From Verrucomicrobiota bacterium (lineage in GTDB: Bacteria > Verrucomicrobiota > Verrucomicrobiia > Opitutales > Opitutaceae): 28,828 nt of DNA. Where the stretch lies: the NCBI GenBank assembly GCA_023430825.1, contig JAEYYL010000081.1, positions 1 through 28,828 on the forward strand, read 5' to 3'. Numbering within the stretch: the stretch's first letter is position 1; each line of letters opens with the position of its first letter. Shown here piece after piece: positions 22,431 to 28,828 of the stretch. The position numbers were made by a program, and so were the translations under genes. The notes under the pieces were generated by a model. It saw only the letters and a list, made by a program, of their open reading frames with translations. It ran no database searches and was not told the DNA's origin.

Positions 22431-23755
22431 TTCATGGGTGGCGGCAGCGTGCGGCTGAGCCACAGCGCACCGAGCGCGAACACCGCACCGGCGGTGAAGA
22501 CGCTGGTCGATCCAAACACCCAGAAGACGGTGCCCGCAAGCACGGGGGTGAGGGCGCGGGAGAGCGAGCCGAGCGAGCGGAAGATGCCGAGGGCGCGCCC
22601 CTGTTGCGCCGGATCGCTGTAGAGTGAGATCAGGCCGGTGGAGGATGGGTTGACGAGCCCGGAGCCGAGGGCGAGGGCGGCGAGGCCGGCGTAGAGCAGC
22701 CACGGTTCCGGGGCGAAGCCGATGCAGAGCAGGCCGGCGACGGAGGCGGCGAGCCCGCCGGAGAGAATGGTGATCTCGCTGTGCCGCTTCAGGAGTTTGC
22801 GCACGATGTAGCCCTGGGTGACGATCGCGCAGAGGCCGAGGAAACCGAGCAGGAAACCGTTTTGGCGAGCGGTGTAGCCGAAGCGCTCGGCGGCGAGGAA
22901 GGTGAGCGAGGTTTCCATCGCGACGAAGGCGACGGAATAGACGAAGGCGACGAGATTGGTGCGGCGCACCGCGCGATCCTCGAGTTGAAGAATGGCGGTG
23001 ATCGGGTTGCGCAGGCGCGGCTCGCGGGATTCGGCGCGTGCCTCGGCGGAGAGCGTTTCGCGGAAGCGCAAGGCGATCCAGACGAGGTTGACCAGGCAGA
23101 GGCCGAAGGCGAAGAGGGCGGGGACGGTGAACGGATTGACGCCGAAGCGGGCGAGATCGGGGTGGCGCTCGAGGAGGTTGATCTGGGCGGTGAGCGCGCC
23201 GAGCATCGGGCCGGTGACGAGGCCGAGGCCGAAAGCGGCGCCGACGAGGCCCATGGCTTTCGAACGTTCGGAGCGCGACGTGACGGCGGCGACGGCGGCG
23301 GTGGCGACGGAGAGATTGCCGCTAAATGCGCCGCTGACGACGCGCGACAGGACGAAGAGCCAGAACGAGCCGCTGACGACCCAGAGAAGATAGCCGAAGG
23401 CGGTGCCGGCGACGGTGAGCAGGAGGACGCCGCGGCGTCCACGGCGATCGCTGACGGCGCCCCAGAACGGCGCGAAGACGAATTGCAGGATCGAGAAGAA
23501 CGAGCTGATGACGCCGCCGAAGAGGACGGCGGCGAAGTTGGAGTCCTTGCCGAGCCAGTGGGCGACGAGATGGGTCTGGGCGAGGAGCCAGCCGAGCGTG
23601 CCGGATTGGCCGTCGGTATCGAGGTAGTAGGTCAGCAGGTCGGGGCCGAGCGGGAAGATGATCGAGAACCCGATGAGATCGATGTAGAGGGTGAGGAAGA
23701 TGACGCCGAGCGACAGGGGGCGCGAAGCGGCGGAGGTGGCGGCGGGGGATGACAC
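22427..23755 (-). CDS. MFS drug/metabolite transporter, TCR-Tet type
   Basis: A 442-residue inner-membrane transporter with about 12 hydrophobic helices. The first helix carries LYIDLIGFSIIFPLGPDLL, typical of the TetA(P)/DHA1 group. Motif A in the loop between helices 2 and 3 appears as FWGAVSDRRGRRGVLLL, and motif C-like GLGLVTGPMLGAL follows in helix 5. It probably exports small molecules by proton antiport; the substrate is not predictable. GTG 23755 is the best start near the first helix; a longer TTG frame reaches 23803. It forms a translationally coupled pair with the aspartyl protease, an unusual association. Confidence 0.88.
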   Translation of the reverse strand: MSSPAATSAASRPLSLGVIFLTLYIDLIGFSIIFPLGPDLLTYYLDTDGQSGTLGWLLAQTHLVAHWLGKDSNFAAVLFGGVISSFFSILQFVFAPFWGAVSDRRGRRGVLLLTVAGTAFGYLLWVVSGSFWLFVLSRVVSGAFSGNLSVATAAVAAVTSRSERSKAMGLVGAAFGLGLVTGPMLGALTAQINLLERHPDLARFGVNPFTVPALFAFGLCLVNLVWIALRFRETLSAEARAESREPRLRNPITAILQLEDRAVRRTNLVAFVYSVAFVAMETSLTFLAAERFGYTARQNGFLLGFLGLCAIVTQGYIVRKLLKRHSEITILSGGLAASVAGLLCIGFAPEPWLLYAGLAALALGSGLVNPSSTGLISLYSDPAQQGRALGIFRSLGSLSRALTPVLAGTVFWVFGSTSVFTAGAVFALGALWLSRTLPPPMK

Positions 23756-23863
23756 TTGAAAAAGCGCAACGAAAGCGGTTCCGCGGATGACGCCAAGGCG
23801 CAAAGCGAAGTTTCCGGCACGGGCGGGAAACGCGCCTCAGCCGAACAAATCGTGGAGGCCCAT

Positions 23864-23923
23864 GGAGTCGCGGTGCCCTCGTCGCGCAAGCTGCGCGAAA
23901 CGCGGCGAGGGCGCCGCGGCTCC
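23864..23923. repeat. 22-bp hairpin related to the 5606 repeat
   Basis: The left arm 23864-23885 and right arm 23902-23923 pair over 22 positions with three T/G positions that become G-U pairs in RNA. A smaller GCGCA/TGCGC stem lies in the loop. The right arm shares GGGCGCCGCGGCTCCA with the tandem copies at 5606-5661. The rest of the 250-bp spacer (23756-24005) shows nothing else I can identify. Confidence 0.75.
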
Positions 23924-24005
23924 AAGCTGCGAGGCGCAGGGAAACCGGGGCGGACGGAGGTGAACGGTCCCTGCGGTCACGCGCAGAGCCGACTGAATCG
24001 GCGGG

Positions 24006-26666
24006 TCACGCGAGAATTTCGCGGAGCTTTTGTTCGAGGCGGGCGCGGGTGAAGGGTTTTTGCAGGAAGAGGAGCGGACCGCCCATGGCGAGGTTGGCGA
24101 CGCGTTCGTTTTCGCTGTAGCCGCTGACGAGCAGGACGCGAACGTGGGGCGAGATCGCGCGGAGGGCGGCGAGGGTTTCCTCGCCATCGAGGCCGGGCAT
24201 CGTGAGGTCGAGAAACACGAGATCGATGCCGGTGGGGTCGCGACTGAATTGGGCGACGCCGTCGGCGCCGTCGACCGCGGTGAGCACCGAGAAGCCGAAG
24301 GTGGAGATGAGCAGCGCGGCGACCTCGCGGACGGGGCCTTCGTCGTCGATGACGAGCACCTTGCCGCGCTGGCGCCACGGGGTCGCGGAAGAGACGGTGC
24401 GCGCGGGCACGTGCGCCTCCTTGCTCGGGGGGAGGATGAGGGTGAAGGTCGATCCGACGCCGAGTTCGCTCTGCACGCGGAGGGCGCCGCCGTGGCCGCG
24501 CACGATGCCGAGGACGGCGGCGAGGCCGAGGCCGCGGCCGGTGAACTTGGTGGTGAAGAACGGATCGAAGATGCGCGTGAGCGTCTCGCTGCTCATGCCG
24601 CAGCCGTTGTCGCGGACCTCGAGAACGATGTAGTCGCCGGGGGGGAGCGCGTCGCCGACGCGTGCGGCCTTGAGGAAATCGGTGTCGAGGGTGCGGCGCG
24701 CGGTGGTCACCACGATTTCGCCGCCGGAGGCCCCGAGGGCATCCCCGGCGTTGAGGATGAGGTTCATGACGATCTGCCGGATCTGCGTGGCGTCGGCCAT
24801 GATCGTGGTGGGCTCGGGCGCGAGGGTGAGTTCGAGGCGGGCGCGCGGGGAGAGGGAGCCCTTGAGCAGGGGGAGCGTGTCGTGGACGAGGTGGCCGAGG
24901 TCGACGCTTTCGACGAGGAAGCGGCCGCGGCCGGAGTAGGCGAGCATCTGCTGGCAGAGCTCGGCGGCGCGGCCCGCTGCGGCCTCGATTTTGTGCAGGT
25001 GGTCGGCGACCTCGGCATGCAGCTCGGGGCGGTCGCGCGCGAGGTTCGCGTTGCCCATGATGCCGGTGAGGAGGTTGTTGAAATCGTGGGCGATGCCGCC
25101 GGCGAGGAGGCCGAGGCTTTCGAGCTTCTGGCTTTCGAGGAGCTTGCGCTCCATGGAGAGTTTCTCGGCCTCGGCCTGTTTGCGCGCGGTGATGTCGATC
25201 GCGAGACCCTCGAAGAACATCAGCTGGCCGTCGTCGGCGTGAAAGCCGCGGCCGCGGGTGAGCACCCATTTCTCGCGGCCGTCGCGGGCGATGATGCGGT
25301 ATTCGATCTCGTAGTCGCGGTGCTGTTCGAGGGCGATACGCGTGGCGACGCGCACACGTTCGAGGTCGTCGGGGTGCATGACGTCGCGGAAATGCACGGT
25401 GCCGTTCATGAACTCGACGGGCGACCAGCCGGTGAGCGAGAGGCAGCCTTCGCTGACGAAGAGGACGTCGACGTGATCGGCGTAGCGCGCGCGGAACGCC
25501 ATGCCGGGAAGCGCGTGCAGGAGGTTGTCGAGCTGGCGGCGGCTTTCCTCGAGTTCGGCGGTGCGTTCGGCGACCTGGCCTTCGATGGCGGCGGTGCGAC
25601 GGGCCATGGAGGAGCCGAGGCCGGCGACGAGCACGGTGATGAGCAGGCCGGAGGCGAGCCAGAACTCGGGATGCAGGGGAGTTTGGGCGTCTATCCAACC
25701 GGCGGTCGGGCGATAGAGACCGAGCCAGCGCCGGCCGCCGAATTCGATGGTGAATTGCTGGTGCAGGCCGCGGCGAAAGTCGGCTTCGAGCGCGGCGACG
25801 GCCTCGGGCGTCTGCGGCGCATCGGCATGGTGGTAAAGCAGCCGTTGGGTCGGATCGGTCGCGGTATCGTCGATGAACAGCGTCTCCGTGTCGAGGGACG
25901 GCGAGCGCGTCTGGCCGAGGTCGAGCATTTGATCGACGCGAAACACGCCCTGGACGAAGCCGATGCAGCGGGCCTCGGGTTCGCCGGCGGCGTTGGGGCC
26001 GAAGACGGGAGAGATGATGACAACGCCGCGTTGACCCTGGACGAGATTGAACTGGGAGGTGACGACGAGTTCGCGCCGGGCGCGGGCGCGTTCGAGGAAG
26101 GGGAGGGTGGCGGCGGCGTGCACGTCGAAGCCGAGGGCGCGTTCGTTACCGGTCAGCGGCTCGACATAGGCGATGGGAAAGTGTTCGGCGCGATCGGCCG
26201 CGCGGATCATGTCGCCGTCGGGGCCGGCGGCGGGCTGGGTGAATTGGAAAGGGCGGCCGAGTTCGGTTTCGAGCCGGGTTTCGAAGTCGGCGCGCTGGCT
26301 TCCGGCCACGATCGGTATCCATTCGAGTGCGGCGATGCCGGAGTGGCGGGCGAGGATTTCGCGGGCGACCAGGGAGAACTCGGACGGTCTCACGTGGGAG
26401 CTGCCCTCGAACAGGCTCTTGAGGGAGTAAACGGCGGAGACGGAGTAATTGACGATTTCGCGTGTGAGCGCGTGGTGGATCTCGGCGCGGCGGGCGAATT
26501 CGGCTTCGAGGTGTGCCTGCTGGAGCTGGCGATTGTAGCGGTAGGCGCCGAGCGATAACGAGACTCCGATGGCAAGAACGGTGGCTACGAGGACGAGGCG
26601 AAAACGCCGCGAGCGCGTGCTAAAGGTGCGCGAGTGGATCTGCATGAGGGCCAGCGAACGCAACAT
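24006..26666 (-). CDS. Hybrid histidine kinase: CHASE-PAS-HisKA-HATPase-REC
   Basis: An 886-residue membrane sensor kinase with an attached receiver. The order is: transmembrane helix (about 21-40), extracellular CHASE domain (about 75-325), second helix (about 336-353), short coiled coil, PAS domain (about 380-495), HisKA with His527 in GGIAHDFNNLL, HATPase (N box NLILNAGDA, G1 box VRDNGCGM, G2 box GRGLGLAAVLGIV), and a receiver with phospho-acceptor Asp820 (LVFLDLTMPG) and Lys870. CHASE domains bind small extracellular ligands. No DNA-binding response regulator lies beside it, so output may pass via a phosphotransfer protein. ATG 26666 is chosen; ATG 26645 is equally plausible. Confidence 0.9.
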   Translation of the reverse strand: MLRSLALMQIHSRTFSTRSRRFRLVLVATVLAIGVSLSLGAYRYNRQLQQAHLEAEFARRAEIHHALTREIVNYSVSAVYSLKSLFEGSSHVRPSEFSLVAREILARHSGIAALEWIPIVAGSQRADFETRLETELGRPFQFTQPAAGPDGDMIRAADRAEHFPIAYVEPLTGNERALGFDVHAAATLPFLERARARRELVVTSQFNLVQGQRGVVIISPVFGPNAAGEPEARCIGFVQGVFRVDQMLDLGQTRSPSLDTETLFIDDTATDPTQRLLYHHADAPQTPEAVAALEADFRRGLHQQFTIEFGGRRWLGLYRPTAGWIDAQTPLHPEFWLASGLLITVLVAGLGSSMARRTAAIEGQVAERTAELEESRRQLDNLLHALPGMAFRARYADHVDVLFVSEGCLSLTGWSPVEFMNGTVHFRDVMHPDDLERVRVATRIALEQHRDYEIEYRIIARDGREKWVLTRGRGFHADDGQLMFFEGLAIDITARKQAEAEKLSMERKLLESQKLESLGLLAGGIAHDFNNLLTGIMGNANLARDRPELHAEVADHLHKIEAAAGRAAELCQQMLAYSGRGRFLVESVDLGHLVHDTLPLLKGSLSPRARLELTLAPEPTTIMADATQIRQIVMNLILNAGDALGASGGEIVVTTARRTLDTDFLKAARVGDALPPGDYIVLEVRDNGCGMSSETLTRIFDPFFTTKFTGRGLGLAAVLGIVRGHGGALRVQSELGVGSTFTLILPPSKEAHVPARTVSSATPWRQRGKVLVIDDEGPVREVAALLISTFGFSVLTAVDGADGVAQFSRDPTGIDLVFLDLTMPGLDGEETLAALRAISPHVRVLLVSGYSENERVANLAMGGPLLFLQKPFTRARLEQKLREILA

Positions 26667-26828
26667 GACGGGGACGCGGCCGGTTTCGCAAGCGTCACCC
26701 GCTGCCCGGTGGGGACGTTGCGAGGTGTTGCTCCACGCCGGCGGGTTTGAAGGTAGGTTGCACGCCGGCGCGTGACGTGGCGTGGCGAGCGTGCCGCCCA
26801 CCTGGCGGTTTCAAGATCCCTTGCGGGC

Positions 26829-28094
26829 CTAGAGCCGGTAGGGCAGCGGGAAGCGGCCGGTCAGCGCGACGACGCGTTTTTTCGTGGCAGCAATAGCGTC
26901 GGTTTCTTTATCCGTGCCGATCGCGGCGAGGACGGCGTCGATGCAGCTCGCGACTTCCTCCATGTCGGCTTCGCGGAAGCCGCGCGTGGTGACGGCGGGC
27001 GTGCCGAGGCGGATGCCGGAGGCCTGGAAGGGCGAACGGGTCTCGAACGGCACGGTGTTCTTGTTGCACGTGATGTGAGCGAGATCGAGCGTCTCCTGGG
27101 CCTTCTTCGCGGTGAGCTCGGGGAACTTCGTGCGGAGGTCGATGAGGAAAAGATGATTGTCGGTGCCGCCGGAAACGAGCTTGTAGCCGCGCGCGGTGAA
27201 CGCGGCGGCGAGCGCCTGCGAGTTTTTCACGATCTGCTGCGCGTAGGTCTTGAACTCGGGCTTGAGGCACTCGGCGAAGCAGACGGCCTTCGCGGCGATG
27301 ACATGCATGAGCGGGCCGCCCTGCGTGCCGGGAAACACGGCGGAGTCGATGGCCTTCGCGTGCGCGGCGCGGCAGAGGATGAGGCCGCCGCGCGGGCCGC
27401 GCAGGGTCTTGTGCGTGGTGGTGGTGACGAAATCGGCGTGCGGCACGGGCGACGGATGAACCCCGGCGGCGACGAGGCCGGCGATGTGCGCGATGTCGGC
27501 GAAGAGGAGCGCGCCGACGCTTTTCGCGATCTCGGCCATGCGGGCGAAGTCGATGATGCGCGAGTAGGCGCTGGCGCCGACGGTGATCATCTTCGGCTGT
27601 TCGCGTTGGGCGACGGCGGCGAGTTCGTCGTAGTCGATCAGGCCGTTGTCCTCGCGGACGCCGTATTGGCAGAAATTATACAACTTGCCGGAGAAGTTGG
27701 CGGGATTCCCGTGCGTGAGGTGACCGCCGTGGCTGAGGTTCATGCCGAGGACCTTGTCGCCGGGCTGGAGGACGGCGGCGTAAACGGCGGCGTTGGCCTG
27801 GGCGCCGGAGTGCGGCTGGACGTTGGCGTGGTCGGCGCCGAAGATCTGCTTGGCGCGCTCGATCGCGAGGAGCTCGATCTTGTCGACGTATTCACAGCCG
27901 CCATACCAGCGCTTCGCGGGATAACCCTCGGCGTATTTGTTGGTGAGGACGCTGCCCTGGGCCTCCATGACCGACGGGTAGGTGAAATTCTCCGACGCGA
28001 TGAGCTCGATATGGCTCTGTTGGCGGTGAAATTCCTCGGCGATGGCCGAGTGGACTTGCGGATCGAGGGCTTGGAGCGGCGAGGCGTTGAGCAT
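26829..28094 (-). CDS. glyA: Serine hydroxymethyltransferase
   Basis: Interconverts serine and glycine with tetrahydrofolate, the main source of one-carbon units, as a cytoplasmic PLP enzyme. At 421 residues it has the normal length. Key sites are visible: ELIASENFTYPSVMEAQGS at the N-terminus, PHSGAQANAAVY, HGGHLTHGNPANFSG, and the PLP lysine Lys229 in TTTTHKTLRGPRGG. The C-terminus has TRSPFQASGIRLGTPAVTTRGF. ATG 28094 gives a start typical of the family. The low-molecular-weight phosphatase gene lies 87 bp upstream on the same strand, so the two are probably co-transcribed. No glycine or SAM riboswitch is visible before it. Confidence 0.97.
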   Translation of the reverse strand: MLNASPLQALDPQVHSAIAEEFHRQQSHIELIASENFTYPSVMEAQGSVLTNKYAEGYPAKRWYGGCEYVDKIELLAIERAKQIFGADHANVQPHSGAQANAAVYAAVLQPGDKVLGMNLSHGGHLTHGNPANFSGKLYNFCQYGVREDNGLIDYDELAAVAQREQPKMITVGASAYSRIIDFARMAEIAKSVGALLFADIAHIAGLVAAGVHPSPVPHADFVTTTTHKTLRGPRGGLILCRAAHAKAIDSAVFPGTQGGPLMHVIAAKAVCFAECLKPEFKTYAQQIVKNSQALAAAFTARGYKLVSGGTDNHLFLIDLRTKFPELTAKKAQETLDLAHITCNKNTVPFETRSPFQASGIRLGTPAVTTRGFREADMEEVASCIDAVLAAIGTDKETDAIAATKKRVVALTGRFPLPYRL

Positions 28095-28181
28095 GGGAAA
28101 AACGGCGGTTGGGAGCGGTCGAATTACGCGCGAAGCGCCGCCGCCAGCAAGCCGCGAAATGCGGCAGTCGGAAACCGAAAA

Positions 28182-28667
28182 TCACGCCCGCTGTTGGGCG
28201 ACGCGCGTCGTAAGGAATTCCAGGAGTGAAGGGATGGCCTCGACCATCTCGTCGCGGGCGAGTTCGTAGAGCTTGAGCGGACCGCCGAAGGGATCGGGAA
28301 TTTCCTTGTCGCCCTTTTGCGGCATGAACTCGCGGAAAAGATAAATATGCTTCGGCGGCGGCTCGGCCTGGAGCTGGATCATCGCGCGGTGCGACTCGGT
28401 CATGCAGAGGACGGCGACGGCGCGGTTCAGCATGGCCTGCGTGATCGGCTGGCTGGCGTGGGACGCGATGTCGATGCCGACCTTGCGCAGGGCGACGACG
28501 GAGTTTTCCGAAACGCGTTCGCCGTGGCGGGCCGCGACGCCGGCGGACTCGACCTTGAGCGAGCGGAGCGGCTCGGGCTGGCCGGCGAGGGCGTGACGCA
28601 ACAAACCGGCAGCCATCGGACTGCGGCAAATATTAGCGGTGCAAACGACTAGGATGGTATCGGCCAT
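28182..28667 (-). CDS. Low-molecular-weight protein tyrosine / arginine phosphatase
   Basis: A 161-residue cytoplasmic phosphatase. The P-loop CTANICRS (Cys9 nucleophile, Arg15) follows the first strand, and the general-acid Asp125 lies in IPDPFGG. SAGVAARHGERVSE and DIASHASQPI are typical of the bacterial Wzb/YwlE group. Substrates may be tyrosine kinases of polysaccharide export or phospho-arginine proteins; no kinase is beside it. ATG 28667 is chosen over the longer frame from 28736 since it begins at the first strand of the fold. Its partner downstream is glyA. Confidence 0.93.
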   Translation of the reverse strand: MADTILVVCTANICRSPMAAGLLRHALAGQPEPLRSLKVESAGVAARHGERVSENSVVALRKVGIDIASHASQPITQAMLNRAVAVLCMTESHRAMIQLQAEPPPKHIYLFREFMPQKGDKEIPDPFGGPLKLYELARDEMVEAIPSLLEFLTTRVAQQRA

Positions 28668-28793
28668 CGGCAACGAGGGGTCGAATGGACACGAAAACGC
28701 GGGGATTGCAAAGACCGATTGGGATGTCGCGCGCAAACGCGCTCATCCCCGGTCGAAAAGCCCCGAACTCCGCCAAGCGGAACGCTTTCGTGC

Positions 28794-28828
28794 GGACAAA
28801 TATATTTTTAATATTATGAAAAAATATA
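28794..28828. other. AT-rich window end with possible start of a plus-strand gene
   Basis: From about 28797 the sequence turns almost purely A/T (ATATATTTTTAATATTATG). ATG 28816 opens a short frame MKKY that runs off the window. It may be the promoter and first codons of a divergent gene, or low-quality contig-end sequence. Too little is present to decide. Confidence 0.3.

Noticed and set aside
24030..26558. 842-codon open frame antisense to the histidine kinase
   Set aside because: It mirrors the kinase gene and its translation is Gly/Glu/Ala-rich without any domain. High GC content produces such frames.
26772..28229. 485-codon open frame antisense to glyA
   Set aside because: It is fully overlapped by an unmistakable serine hydroxymethyltransferase and shows only composition-driven sequence.

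Overview
The window is a GC-rich, gene-dense stretch of bacterial chromosome. It most resembles Verrucomicrobiota, probably Opitutales/Opitutaceae. The clues are the overall gene set, a GreA factor carrying a very long N-terminal extension, many intergenic word-like hairpin repeats, and frequent genes without a clear Shine-Dalgarno sequence. This placement is inference; there is no rRNA or marker tree to confirm it. I see no tRNA, rRNA, insertion sequence, prophage or CRISPR array. No gene-free stretch exceeds about 250 bp. The first 17 bases are a G homopolymer and the last about 35 bases turn abruptly AT-rich, so both edges look like contig ends.

Bases 1-5600 form a redox and nitric-oxide/oxygen-response neighbourhood. 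A membrane cytochrome b fused to two [4Fe-4S] clusters and a cysteine-less FlpD/MvhD-like domain is followed by a long NPD/nitronate-monooxygenase-family flavoprotein. Next come a group III truncated hemoglobin, a small cupin, and a Crp/Fnr regulator of the DNR type (no FNR cysteine cluster). Near-identical Fnr/Dnr operators (TTGAC-N4-GTCAA and TTGAT-N4-ATCAA) sit before the hemoglobin and between the divergent cupin and regulator genes, and the regulator carries the matching ExxSR recognition helix. This looks like a compact self-contained regulon. The leader of the regulator gene also carries a palindrome over its -10 box and a strong G-quadruplex motif.

Bases 5600-9300 hold an aldo/keto reductase and a lactonase-type amidohydrolase (a likely L-fucose/aldose oxidation pair), a secreted SMP-30-like beta-propeller, a DUF1428 protein, and an overlapping small zinc-ribbon protein. 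Bases 9300-14700 hold a CNT nucleoside transporter, a gamma-carbonic-anhydrase-like protein, an ECF sigma factor with a membrane partner, a sugar-transfer-type ATP-grasp enzyme and a TPR lipoprotein.

Bases 14700-24000 hold a secreted protein of unknown function, an ArsR-methyltransferase fusion, a DUF4870 membrane protein, the GreA fusion (with a clear terminator) divergent from an RsmB-like rRNA methyltransferase, and a coupled MFS transporter/aspartyl-protease-PDZ lipoprotein pair. Bases 24000-28828 hold a hybrid CHASE-PAS histidine kinase, glyA, and a low-molecular-weight phosphatase.

Apart from the regulon, the most unusual feature is the variety of short, structured repeats in the intergenic spacers. 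At least seven distinct repeat types occur here, several able to form hairpins, mostly placed at gene ends.
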